Of a stretch of DNA of 64,000 nucleotides, positions 1 through 7,889 are shown piece by piece (the stretch's first letter is position 1; each line of letters opens with the position of its first letter). The DNA is taken from positions 26,104 through 90,103 of the forward strand of contig CANMOZ010000017.1 of NCBI GenBank assembly GCA_947499545.1. Direction: 5' to 3'. Both the position numbers and the translations under genes were made by a program. Source of the stretch: an uncultured Saccharospirillaceae bacterium (GTDB lineage Bacteria; Pseudomonadota; Gammaproteobacteria; Pseudomonadales; Oceanobacteraceae). The notes under the pieces were generated by a model, which had not been told where the DNA came from, did not search any database, and saw only the letters and a program-made list of their open reading frames with translations.

Positions 1-843
1 CCCTACAGTGGGACAGGATATAGCACAACGGTTAACTCACTGAAACAAGGCGATTTTGACGCCTACGCTAAAAAGTGGATGAGGCCAGATAATGCGACAT
101 TAATCTTGGTGGGCGACTTGGAAATGCAAACCCTACAAAATCAGTTAGAAAATGCTTTTGCCGCTTGGAAGCGCCCCGAGAATTCTTTAGAGCAGTTAGC
201 GATTCCCAAAGTGAAGCAGCCTAAACGTGCTCAGTTATTTGTGATTGATAAGCCCAAAGCAAGTCAATCAATGATCTTTGCAGGCTTGGTAATGCCTGGA
301 TTAGAATCCGCGAATGCTCAAGACATCAGCGCTATGAATCAGATTTTTGGAGGAGCCTTTACCGCTCGATTAAATATGAATATTCGTGAGGATAAAGGTT
401 GGGCGTACTATGCCTACAGCAGTTGGTTCTCATCATTATCTCAGGCGCCATGGATGATGTACTCTCCCGTACAGCAAGATAAAACCCTTGAAGCAATACG
501 TGAGATGCAAGCTGAGCTTAATAGATTCATCAAACAAAGCCCGGCAACTCGAGATGAGCTGTCCAGGGTAAAACGAAACCAATTATCGAAATTGCCTGGG
601 CGTTTAGAAACCAATAGACAAGTTCTCTCATTGTTTGAAGATATGGTCAAGGAAGGGGATATCGATAAGCAGTACTTGGCAAACAAGATAGAATCTTTAA
701 AGTCACTCAGTCTGAGTGAGGTGAATGCCACCGCTCGTCAATACCTGAAACCTGAACAGCTGGTTTGGGTTGTGGTCGGCGATGTCAAAACACTTGCTCC
801 AAAGCTGAAACAGCTGAAAGGTATGGAAGTTCGTTACTTATAA
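1..843 (+). CDS. M16 family zinc peptidase-like protein, C-terminal part (5' end outside window)
   Basis: The frame is open from base 1 and ends at TAA 841-843, so about 280 residues of a longer protein are visible. The text is typical of the C-terminal half of M16 (pitrilysin/insulinase) peptidases: a motif near MRPDNATLILVGDL (from 79), then MNQIFGGAFTARLNMNIRED, which matches the conserved G-G-x-F-x-S-R-L-x-x-x-I-R-E pattern, then GWAYYAYS, and a closing VVVGD segment. The HxxEH zinc motif belongs to the N-terminal half and would lie upstream of the window. Such proteins are often periplasmic or membrane-anchored and come in pairs, one subunit catalytic and one not. Whether this chain is the active one cannot be told here. 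Confidence 0.85.
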   Translation, partial: PYSGTGYSTTVNSLKQGDFDAYAKKWMRPDNATLILVGDLEMQTLQNQLENAFAAWKRPENSLEQLAIPKVKQPKRAQLFVIDKPKASQSMIFAGLVMPGLESANAQDISAMNQIFGGAFTARLNMNIREDKGWAYYAYSSWFSSLSQAPWMMYSPVQQDKTLEAIREMQAELNRFIKQSPATRDELSRVKRNQLSKLPGRLETNRQVLSLFEDMVKEGDIDKQYLANKIESLKSLSLSEVNATARQYLKPEQLVWVVVGDVKTLAPKLKQLKGMEVRYL

Positions 844-857
844 GGCAACAGTGATGA

Positions 858-891
858 AGCATTCCCACCCTATGTGCCCGGTGGGGATGCT
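858..891. terminator. Hairpin between convergent genes
   Basis: A 12-bp inverted repeat (AGCATTCCCACC / GGTGGGGATGCT, one G-T wobble) with a 10-nt loop lies between the M16 peptidase end and the convergent lipoprotein gene, and overlaps the stop codon of the latter. There is no strong T-run, so intrinsic termination is inferred from position and stem strength. Confidence 0.4.
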
Positions 892-1232
892 CTGAAGGAC
901 CCTTCACAGAAACCCTCTTCCATGATGACGCCCCAATTCCCCCTCGAGAAGTCCCCTGTTATGCGACCTTCAAAGGTCTGGTTTTTTGATAGTTTAAAGT
1001 GGAAATAGCCTGCTTGATCCACCTTGCCCCCAAAGCGTGCACAGGTTTTAGCGAAGCACATGAAGTCGACCTCAACCTTCTTGTCATACACCTCAATGAC
1101 AATTTCGCCTTCTGTTTTGCATTCGCCTTTGTGAGTGGTCCAGTTACCCACAAGCTTCTTGTCAGGAGGAGAGCAGGCGCTCACCAAGAGCCCGGCAATA
1201 ACAGCGAAGCTTAAGTGTGACATAGGTCGCAT
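870..1232 (-). CDS. Small predicted outer-membrane or periplasmic lipoprotein, function unknown
   Basis: A 120-residue protein. The start at 1232 (MRPMSHLSF) is chosen because GGAG lies 7 nt upstream; a longer frame reaches 1262 without a better signal. A short hydrophobic segment ends in a lipobox LVSAC with Cys20 as the lipidation residue, followed by SPPDKKLVGNW. The mature part is small and Cys-containing, with the look of a beta-rich lipoprotein ('VGNWTTHKGEC...'), but I do not recognise the family. It is convergent with the upstream peptidase gene and divergent from the SBP gene at 1363. Confidence 0.7.
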   Translation of the reverse strand: MRPMSHLSFAVIAGLLVSACSPPDKKLVGNWTTHKGECKTEGEIVIEVYDKKVEVDFMCFAKTCARFGGKVDQAGYFHFKLSKNQTFEGRITGDFSRGNWGVIMEEGFCEGSFRASPPGT

Positions 1233-1362
1233 TTGTATGCTCCATGTACAAAAAAACAACAAATGGCGTAAATGCGTGGCCGATTATGGATAGGCCATCA
1301 CAGCCAAAACCCGATACAGTGCGCTTCCATTTTGTGACAGGCATGCCCTGTGAGAGGAGTAA

Positions 1363-2067
1363 ATGCGCACCTATATAGCTTTATTATTGGCCATGGTTTC
1401 AATAAGTGCCCAGTCAGAAACTGATATCGACCTTTTAACGGGTTTTATGCCGCCATTTGCCTACACTCCAATTCCTAAGCTTCACTCTGAAGGGGATGAG
1501 CTCAGAGGGAATCTAGTTGATAGATTGCGCCACGCTTGTGATCAGGGTCAGGTCAAATGCAGCTTCACTATGCGCCATCCTTGGAAGCTGGCAGTCAGTG
1601 CTAGTGCGAGAGATGAGAAAAGCGCGCTCTTTCCCATGATTCGTCACGCTGGGAATGAAGAGAAGTACCAGTGGGTTGGTCCAATTAAGCAACAAGAGCG
1701 CCTTTTGGTTGTCACCTTGAAAGGGAATGGGCTTGTTTTAAGAAACTTAAATGCCGTCAGTGACTATAAAACGGGTATGCGTCAGTCGCTTTCAGAGGAT
1801 TTAAAGGTCCCTCACTCGGTTCATCTTAGCATGAGCGATCATACCCTCTGGAGGGAGCTTAAGGGCCAAAAGTTGGACCTTTGGATAGTGGAAGAGTCTG
1901 TTGCCCAATACTACGCTAGTCAGGACAAGGTTGAGCTGAGAACCGTGCTGGCTGTGGATGAGCGAGATCTGTGGTTGGCCGTCAATAAGAAAGTCCCTCA
2001 GGACGTGATTGTTAAACTTAATGCTGAATTGAGAAAAACAGTTAGGGATCAGTCACTCACTGAATAA
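1363..2067 (+). CDS. Periplasmic solute-binding protein family 3-like, divergent
   Basis: A 234-residue protein with a signal peptide (MRTYIALLLAMVSISAQS). The fold pattern matches SBP_bac_3 (HisJ/GlnH-like) proteins: an N-terminal TGFMPPFAY segment, a central YQWVGPI motif and a C-terminal LWLAVNKKVPQ motif. The same landmarks occur in the genes at 2158 and 6601, but this copy is much more diverged. A good SD (GAGAGGAG) precedes the ATG. No permease or ATPase gene is nearby, so it may be a sensor, an accessory protein, or serve a transporter encoded elsewhere. Confidence 0.75.
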   Translation: MRTYIALLLAMVSISAQSETDIDLLTGFMPPFAYTPIPKLHSEGDELRGNLVDRLRHACDQGQVKCSFTMRHPWKLAVSASARDEKSALFPMIRHAGNEEKYQWVGPIKQQERLLVVTLKGNGLVLRNLNAVSDYKTGMRQSLSEDLKVPHSVHLSMSDHTLWRELKGQKLDLWIVEESVAQYYASQDKVELRTVLAVDERDLWLAVNKKVPQDVIVKLNAELRKTVRDQSLTE

Positions 2068-2157
2068 TGACATCAGGTTACTTTTGCCCAATGGAAGCCA
2101 CAAAGGCTAAGCTGTAACTTAGGAAGCTTGTTTAGGAATTCGAATACAGGGTATCTC

Positions 2158-2898
2158 ATGAATAAGTGGTTGATTTCACTAGGACTGGTTTTGTCTTCAG
2201 TAGTAAGCCCTGCTCTTAATGCCCAAAAGCTTGAGCTACTTACCGAGAAGTTACCGCCCATCAATATGTCGAAGTCAGGGAAAAATTACGCAAAAGGAGA
2301 TGATGTCGATGGCATTGCGCCAGAACTCATCCGCTCCATGTGTAAAAAGGCTGGCATTGAGTGTGAGATCACCCTCAAATTTCCCTGGGACCGTATCTAT
2401 AAGTCAGCGCTTGAGCGCAATGGGTATGGCTTATTTTCCGCTTCAAGAACGGCTGAAAGAGAGTCATTGTTTCAATGGGTTGGGCCATTAACGGAAGTAA
2501 AATGGGTAGTATTGAAATTACCCTCTTCCGCTGTAAGTGCCAGTTCCATTGATGACCTGAAAGCCTTGAAGGTTGGTGGATACAAGGGGGATGCTGTTAC
2601 GACTTTCTTGCAAGGTAAAGGCGTAACGGTGGATGCTGCTTTTGAAGATAAGCAAAATGTCGGTAAGTTAAAAAAAGGACAGATTGATGTCTGGGCCACA
2701 GGGTCTTTGTCTGGCCCTTATTTCGCCAAACAGGAAGGTGTTAGCGGTTTACAAGAAGTGATGACACTTAAGAAAAATGAGCTTTGGTTGGCTCTAAATA
2801 AACAAATCGACCCAAGCATCGTTGAAAAATTAAATAAAGCACTGGCAGATATAAAGAAATCTCCAGAATACGATGCCATTCACTCGAAGTATCGATAA
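2158..2898 (+). CDS. Periplasmic solute-binding protein (SBP_bac_3-like), paralogue of the gene at 6601
   Basis: A 246-residue protein. The start at 2158 gives a normal signal peptide (MNKWLISLGLVLSSVVSPALNA) and has AGGG upstream; a TTG further upstream is less likely. Landmarks are LLTEKLPPINMS, ITLKFPWDRIY, FQWVGPL, DVWATGSLSGPYFAK and ELWLALNK, and the protein ends in SKYR. The gene at 6601 has nearly the same series of motifs in the same order, so the two are close paralogues. No transporter subunits adjoin. The four-gene operon at 2940 begins only 41 bp after the stop and could be read from the same transcript. Confidence 0.8.
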   Translation: MNKWLISLGLVLSSVVSPALNAQKLELLTEKLPPINMSKSGKNYAKGDDVDGIAPELIRSMCKKAGIECEITLKFPWDRIYKSALERNGYGLFSASRTAERESLFQWVGPLTEVKWVVLKLPSSAVSASSIDDLKALKVGGYKGDAVTTFLQGKGVTVDAAFEDKQNVGKLKKGQIDVWATGSLSGPYFAKQEGVSGLQEVMTLKKNELWLALNKQIDPSIVEKLNKALADIKKSPEYDAIHSKYR

Positions 2899-2939
2899 AG
2901 CATTCTAATTTATATCCTGTCGATTGCGTGGGCTCAAAT

Positions 2940-3509
2940 ATGGATACAGGTTTACTGTTAATCAACTTGTTGTTGTTTTTATTTTTGCCGCTGTGGGGTA
3001 TTGCCGGATTTGTCGACTGGCTCTGCCATCGCGCGACGCACATTGAAACGACATCAGGTTTAAAAGAATCGTTAATGCACACTCTGATGGGTATTCAGGT
3101 TGGTATTCCGATCATTCTGTGCGTCAATTTTCGGGTAAATGTGCTGATACTGCTTCTGTGCTTACTGGCTTGGGCGTTACACGAACTGGTTGCGCACATG
3201 GACGTCAAATTTGCCTCCCCTCGCCGAGAAATCAGCATTTGGGAAATGCACGCGCACGGTTATTTGGCCACGTTGCCGTTGTATATGTTGTCGATCATTG
3301 CGGTGATCAACTGGCCCATTGTTATGGACCTGCTGCAGGGACATTGGGCCGGACAACTCACGCTGAATCGTATGGAGTACGAACACGGTTTCGACGGTTA
3401 CTTTGTTTGGTACTTAAGCTTTATGGCGATTTTTTGTGTGTTTCCTTACCTGGAAGAAAATCTGCGTTGTCTGCGCGCGTTACTGAAAAACAAGTCGGTA
3501 TCAGCATGA
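2940..3509 (+). CDS. Multi-pass membrane protein with histidine motifs, putative di-iron hydroxylase/desaturase-like enzyme
   Basis: A 189-residue protein with about four hydrophobic segments (roughly 5-28, 52-80, 108-130, 155-172). Between them lie clustered metal-ligand-like residues: H30-x3-H34-I-E36, H47, H81-E-x3-H86 and E102-x-H104-x-H106. This spacing recalls the histidine boxes of membrane di-iron fatty acid hydroxylases and desaturases, but the match is motif-level only and the chain is short for those families. The ATG at 2940 is chosen over a GTG at 2928. The stop overlaps the next start (ATGA at 3506-3509), so it is translationally coupled to the KAS III-like gene. Composition is more GC-rich than the flanking SBP genes, which suggests the operon was acquired. 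Confidence 0.6.
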   Translation: MDTGLLLINLLLFLFLPLWGIAGFVDWLCHRATHIETTSGLKESLMHTLMGIQVGIPIILCVNFRVNVLILLLCLLAWALHELVAHMDVKFASPRREISIWEMHAHGYLATLPLYMLSIIAVINWPIVMDLLQGHWAGQLTLNRMEYEHGFDGYFVWYLSFMAIFCVFPYLEENLRCLRALLKNKSVSA

Positions 3510-4612
3510 GCGTTTACATCAACAGTACCGGCCACTATCTACCCGGCCCGCCGATCGATAATGACAACATCGAACGTATTCTGGGTCTGGTGCATAACAA
3601 ACCGAGCCGCCTGAAAAACCGGATTCTGAAAAGCAACGGCATCAAAACTCGTCACTACGCGATAGATGCCGACCACAATACCCTCGAAAGCAACGCACAG
3701 TTAGCCACCAAAGCCGCTAATGAGTGCTTGGATGCGGTGGGCTTTCGTCGGAATCGATTAGGACTATTAAGTGCAGCAACCAGTCAGGGCGATTTTGTAC
3801 TACCCGGCTTTGGCAGCATGGTGCAAGCCGAACTTGGGTTGCCCGATGTTGAACTGCACACCAGTCATGGTATTTGCTCCAGCAGTATGATGGCGCTGAA
3901 ACATGCTTATTTGTCGGTAAAAGCCGGCGAACAAGATTCCGCCCTGGTGGTGGCCAGCGAACTGGCCTCGCGCTTATTTAAAGCCAGCCGATACGAAGCC
4001 GCCGGCGATGTACCCGACTTTAACGCAGAATTTTTACGCTGGATGCTGTCCGACGGTGCCGGCGCTCTACTGCTTGAAAACGCACCCAGAAAAACCAGTT
4101 TGCGCATCGATTGGATACAGGGCTTTTCACACGCCGATGCGTTTCCGGTGTGCATGACGGTCGGACATCCGCGAGAGAGTCAAAACGGAAAAAGCTGGCA
4201 AGACTACCCGACCTATGCCGAGGCAGAAGCCGATGGCGCGTTGCTCATTCGTCAGGATGTGCGCTTATTGGAGCATGTAGTTAAGCTGGGAGTCGATGGC
4301 TTCCTGCGGGTCATGGGTAAACATCAGTTGTCACCCTCATCGATCGATCACGTGCTGTGTCACTATTCGTCCGACCATTTCCGTGGTCGTATTTTCGACA
4401 TGCTCAATGCCGCGGGTATGATGGTGCCCGAAGAGCGTTGGTATACAAACTTGTACGAGCGCGGCAACACCGGCTGTGCATCTCTCTTTATCATGCTAGA
4501 TGAATTTTTACACACACAAACCTACGATGAAGGCGACACCATTCTGTGCATGGTGCCGGAAAGTGGTCGTTTCAATAACGTTTATATGCATTTAACAGTG
4601 GTAACGGAATGA
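3506..4612 (+). CDS. 3-oxoacyl-ACP synthase III (FabH/KAS III)-like condensing enzyme
   Basis: A 368-residue protein. The frame is open further upstream, but the ATG at 3506 overlaps the previous stop (ATGA) and gives the expected KAS III N-terminus (MSVYINSTGHYLPG). Thiolase-fold active-site residues can be assigned: Cys124 in HGICSSSM, His286 in LCHYSSDH and Asn321 in ERGNTGCAS, plus SDGAGALLL at 182-190. The triad is that of an active acyl condensing enzyme, not a degenerate one. It is clearly not the housekeeping fabH of a fatty-acid operon: its partners are two putative iron oxidases and an unknown protein. Likely role (inferred): loading or condensing an acyl chain that the neighbours then oxidise. 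The 3' end overlaps the next gene by ATGA (4609-4612). Confidence 0.85.
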   Translation: MSVYINSTGHYLPGPPIDNDNIERILGLVHNKPSRLKNRILKSNGIKTRHYAIDADHNTLESNAQLATKAANECLDAVGFRRNRLGLLSAATSQGDFVLPGFGSMVQAELGLPDVELHTSHGICSSSMMALKHAYLSVKAGEQDSALVVASELASRLFKASRYEAAGDVPDFNAEFLRWMLSDGAGALLLENAPRKTSLRIDWIQGFSHADAFPVCMTVGHPRESQNGKSWQDYPTYAEAEADGALLIRQDVRLLEHVVKLGVDGFLRVMGKHQLSPSSIDHVLCHYSSDHFRGRIFDMLNAAGMMVPEERWYTNLYERGNTGCASLFIMLDEFLHTQTYDEGDTILCMVPESGRFNNVYMHLTVVTE

Positions 4613-5319
4613 CCGCACAACCTACACAGCCTACACACGATTTAACCGCCAACAGTCAGCGCTGCTTGCAACAACTCATGCGCGTTTGGTTTGATTTTGA
4701 ACGACGGCTCAGTCGCGTCCCCATCCTTCAACGCTTGGAACGCGGACAGTTCAATGTCGATGACTATCGCAACCTGTTGTTGCACTTACGTCAGCAAGTC
4801 ATTGAAGGCGGGCGCTGGATCAGCCGGTGCGCCTCCAGTTTTGACCGCGACTATCTGGACGTTCGCAGCGAAGTGATTAAACACGCAAGGGATGAACATC
4901 AGGATTACCAAATGCTGGAGCAAGATTACCAGCGCGTGGGAGGTGATCTCGACACGCTGCACACACAAGAAGCCAACTTAGGCACCGACGCTTTACACGC
5001 GTTTCTGATGCATCGCGCTTCATTGCCCAACCCGGTCGACCTGATTGGCGCCATGTGGATGATTGAAGGCCTCGGCCAAAAAATGGCCGCAAGTTGGGCT
5101 GAACGCATCGACGCGGCTGTGAATACAGGCACACCCTGTACTCAGTTTATGCGATACCATGCTGACAACGATGACGATCACATGGCCAAGTTGTACGCTC
5201 TGTTAAATCGCACCTGCCAGAGCGAACAGGACATTCAGCGGATTGTAAAAACAGCGCGTGTGGTTGGCCGTTTATACGCCATGCAACTGGAAGAAGTTGA
5301 TTATGACGACTCGCTATAG
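4609..5319 (+). CDS. Heme-oxygenase-like / TenA-fold putative non-heme di-iron oxidase
   Basis: A 236-residue, all-helical, soluble protein that starts at the ATGA overlap with the KAS III-like gene. The sequence has the signature spacing of heme-oxygenase-like di-iron oxidases: E66, H92-x3-E96-H97, E153 in MIEGLG, and H184-x3-D188-x2-H191 near the C-terminus. The family includes UndA-type oxidative decarboxylases and N-oxygenases, so fatty-acyl or amine oxidation is possible. Ligand assignment is inferred from motif positions, without a structure. The 3' end overlaps the following gene by 17 bp. Confidence 0.75.
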   Translation: MTAQPTQPTHDLTANSQRCLQQLMRVWFDFERRLSRVPILQRLERGQFNVDDYRNLLLHLRQQVIEGGRWISRCASSFDRDYLDVRSEVIKHARDEHQDYQMLEQDYQRVGGDLDTLHTQEANLGTDALHAFLMHRASLPNPVDLIGAMWMIEGLGQKMAASWAERIDAAVNTGTPCTQFMRYHADNDDDHMAKLYALLNRTCQSEQDIQRIVKTARVVGRLYAMQLEEVDYDDSL

Positions 5320-6130
5320 TGCCTTTATTCAAGCCGTCGCCAACGATGATGCTTTACCTATTGATAAAGAGGCCACCGAACTATGGCTGAAAGATTTGCA
5401 TAACCCCGGTCGCTGGATTATCCGGCCGATCCTGCAATTCTTTTTCGGTGCATTGTTACACTTGATTTGGTTTTTCAAGCGTTTGCCGCTGCCGCAATTT
5501 CGTGCGCACAATACCTTACAAAGCTTGATTTGTTGGTTTTGTACTCATTGGGTAACGTATGAAGCGAATGTGTTGATTTTGCGCCACTTCGCGACCGAGT
5601 CGAACATTCTGAATTTTCTCAATGATCACGACGAACAACCCAGCGATCCGATAAAGCTCTACCCAACCACCATTACCGATATGCTGCGCGATTCATTTGT
5701 CGAACACGATCAGGAATTGTTTCGACTGGTAGGCAGTTTTCAATCGGCCCAAACGCAACAACCTCCCAACCAATTAATTTGGACACACTGGCAACCGATT
5801 AATCAAAACCAATACGACATAAAACGTAAACGAACCCAGGTGATCGATTTTGAAACCGCCCATGTGCTGTTCATGTGTTTATTTTGCCTGTTACTCACAA
5901 GCGATGAATACCGCGATGCCATTAACGGCTTTCAGTTAGACCAGGCCATCGCCATTCGCGTCGGTAAACTCATTGGCGACCCCAGCGTGGTGGAATACGC
6001 CTACAACAAATACCCGCACTATTTGGTGGGACCCTGGAATTTAACGCATCGGTTTTTCATGCATGGTTTCTTTACCGAATACCTCTATGCCCGGCTGGAA
6101 CATTGCCGACAGTCGACCGCAGAAGTGTAA
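5303..6130 (+). CDS. Uncharacterised protein, last gene of the KAS III/oxidase operon
   Basis: A 275-residue protein. ATG 5303 lies inside the 3' end of the oxidase gene (17-bp overlap), which suggests coupled translation. I do not recognise the family. A hydrophobic stretch (about 37-60, RWIIRPILQFFFGALLHLIW) suggests membrane association. Acidic and His residues recur in helical contexts (E87...RH95; FETAHVLF about 188-195; C-terminal HRFFMHGFFTEYLYARLEH), so another metal-binding or helical redox protein is possible but unproven. Codon use and GC content match the other three genes of the operon and differ from the SBP genes on either side. Confidence 0.6.
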   Translation: MTTRYSAFIQAVANDDALPIDKEATELWLKDLHNPGRWIIRPILQFFFGALLHLIWFFKRLPLPQFRAHNTLQSLICWFCTHWVTYEANVLILRHFATESNILNFLNDHDEQPSDPIKLYPTTITDMLRDSFVEHDQELFRLVGSFQSAQTQQPPNQLIWTHWQPINQNQYDIKRKRTQVIDFETAHVLFMCLFCLLLTSDEYRDAINGFQLDQAIAIRVGKLIGDPSVVEYAYNKYPHYLVGPWNLTHRFFMHGFFTEYLYARLEHCRQSTAEV

Positions 6131-6600
6131 CGGCCAGATTGGCGGCAAGGCGTCCAATAAGCGCTGCGGGTCTGGTTCATTTAGAACATGAGTCAGCAGC
6201 CGCACGGTCCAATTGTGATGCAGCTGCAAAATAAATTGTCCGGTGGATCCTTGCTCGGCCAAGCAGAATGGTTTGGGCGCCCCGACCGCTTTGGAATTAC
6301 TTTCTTTGAGAGCGTTACAAGCAACTCTATTATCGCCTCCCTTTTACGTCTTTTTAACCTTATAAGGTGACTTCCTGCCTGTTTTTTAGTAACCAGTCAG
6401 TATTATTTACCCTGTTGTGTGATCTGGTTCTCATTGCGTATCTTAAGAATTCGTGAGTGAACCCTCGACTTGACACGGAGGGGGCAAATTCTTTTAGATG
6501 GTGGTGTCGCTAATTCTGATATGAGCGACTCTTTGTTGGATTGGTTAATACATGCTAAATCCAGCGGATGTAAACCGTCTAAAGACGAATGGGGAGTTGT
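6131..6600. other. 470-bp gap holding an open reverse-strand remnant and the SBP promoter region
   Basis: No intact gene is seen. On the reverse strand one frame is open from 6343 to 6041 (about 100 codons) and reads like protein (for example CLAEQGSTGQFILQLHHNW, then NEPDPQRLLDALPPIW), but it lacks a convincing ATG and its end overlaps the preceding operon gene. It may be a decayed gene end brought in with the operon. The remaining 250 bp are AT-richer and should contain the promoter of the SBP gene at 6601. Confidence 0.3.
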
Positions 6601-7347
6601 ATGAAGTCGTTGTCACTCAAGATGTGTCTTGCGTTCGGCTTGCACTGGCTAATTGCGCAGACTTTGACTGCCGCTGACCTGAATATCCTGACAGAAAATT
6701 TACCGCCCTTTAACATGTCAGATAATGGAAAGAACTACGCACGAGGTGAAAACATTACAGGCATTTCCACTGAAATTGTCTCAGCAGCGTGCGAACGAGC
6801 CAAAATCAACTGTAAACTCACCCTGAAATTTCCATGGAAGCGTATCTACGATAAAGCGCTTACCAGTAAAAATTACGCGGTTTATTCGACATCACGCCTT
6901 CCTGATAGAGAAAACAAATTTCAGTGGGTGGGGCCGTTAGTCGAGGAGCGGTGGGTATTAATGGCTCGGCCCGATTCTACTATTAATTTGGCGACTCTTG
7001 GCGACGCAAAACTTTATACCGTTGGTGGTTATCAGGAAGACGCCATCGCAGACTATCTAGAAGAGAAAGGTCTTTCGGTAACGCGATCAGCAGATAATAA
7101 AATCAATATTGATAAATTAATGCGGGGTCAGTTGGATTTGTGGGCGACGGGCAGTGTTTCTGGCCCCTATTTTGGTAAGGAGTCGGGGGTCGTCGGTTTA
7201 AAAGAAGTGCTGGCTTTTTATAACGACAGAATGTGGTTAGCGGTGAACAAGCACACGAGCCCTGATACAGTGAATGCCCTCAATCAGGCGATAGCAGAAA
7301 TGAAGAAAGATGGAACGTTTGAACGCATCGCATCTAAATATCGCTAG
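6601..7347 (+). CDS. Periplasmic solute-binding protein (SBP_bac_3-like), paralogue of the gene at 2158
   Basis: A 248-residue protein. ATG 6601 is preceded by GGGGAG at a short spacing and gives a signal peptide (MKSLSLKMCLAFGLHWLIAQ...). Its landmarks mirror the 2158 protein one for one: LTENLPPFNMS, LTLKFPWKRIY, FQWVGPL, DLWATGSVSGPYFGK, MWLAVNKH and a C-terminal SKYR. No permease or ATPase gene adjoins. The pair looks like a tandem duplication now separated by the 2940-6130 operon. Confidence 0.8.
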   Translation: MKSLSLKMCLAFGLHWLIAQTLTAADLNILTENLPPFNMSDNGKNYARGENITGISTEIVSAACERAKINCKLTLKFPWKRIYDKALTSKNYAVYSTSRLPDRENKFQWVGPLVEERWVLMARPDSTINLATLGDAKLYTVGGYQEDAIADYLEEKGLSVTRSADNKINIDKLMRGQLDLWATGSVSGPYFGKESGVVGLKEVLAFYNDRMWLAVNKHTSPDTVNALNQAIAEMKKDGTFERIASKYR

Positions 7348-7461
7348 TGTCGTCAGTGGGGCTTAAGCTGTTATTAGAGATATCTGGGTAGATGGATGTT
7401 CATCTGTCTGCCGATGTGTTTAAGTATCAGCGTATTTTCACGAGTTAGTTGAGGAGTGTAA

Positions 7462-7866
7462 ATGGCTTTGAAGCTGCAATGGTTGCCCTTTTCCTTGGAT
7501 GTTTGCCGTTTCCCAGTTGAAGCTGAGCTTCCTGATAGTATTTTTAAAAGCCCCTGGTTTAGTATCTGCCGTACGGAGGTTGAATTGTCAGTCGTATGTC
7601 TGAGTCAACTCCAACTTCAAGCACCTAAGGTAGAGTCGGGCTGGGTGATGTTTAAAATAGCGGGAACATTAGATTTTTCATTGACCGGAGTTTTATCCGG
7701 CTTAACTTCCTCCTTAGCGAAAGAGGGTATCAGCGTTCTTGCTTGCTCAACCTTTGATACGGACTACGTTCTTGTGAAAGCCTCTGAGCAGGAGCTTGCG
7801 CATCAGGTATTAGCATCTGATGGGTATGAATGGAGTAATGCACCGTTGCCTTCGCAAGCGGCTTAA
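7462..7866 (+). CDS. ACT-domain protein
   Basis: A 134-residue cytosolic protein with a strong SD (GAGGAG). The layout, an N-terminal WLPFSLDVCRF strand region and a C-terminal ACT-like half (FKIAGTLDFSLTGVLSGLTSSLAKEGISVLACSTFDTDYVLVK in overview), matches the small ACT-domain proteins that bind amino acids as regulators. The ligand and target are unknown. It stands alone, convergent with queE. The family call rests on the beta-alpha-beta-beta-alpha-beta pattern and the G-I-S-V-x-A-x-S-T-F-x-x-D-Y motif. Confidence 0.75.
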   Translation: MALKLQWLPFSLDVCRFPVEAELPDSIFKSPWFSICRTEVELSVVCLSQLQLQAPKVESGWVMFKIAGTLDFSLTGVLSGLTSSLAKEGISVLACSTFDTDYVLVKASEQELAHQVLASDGYEWSNAPLPSQAA

Positions 7867-7889
7867 AATCGTTGCCTGTCAAAATAATA

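Noticed and set aside
3119-3505. Upstream in-frame extension of the KAS III-like gene
   Set aside because: It overlaps the membrane-protein gene in another frame and has no KAS III-like text; the ATGA-coupled ATG at 3506 gives the family N-terminus.
6188-6370. Short forward frame (about 60 codons) after the operon
   Set aside because: It has no SD or family resemblance and is antisense to the reverse remnant.
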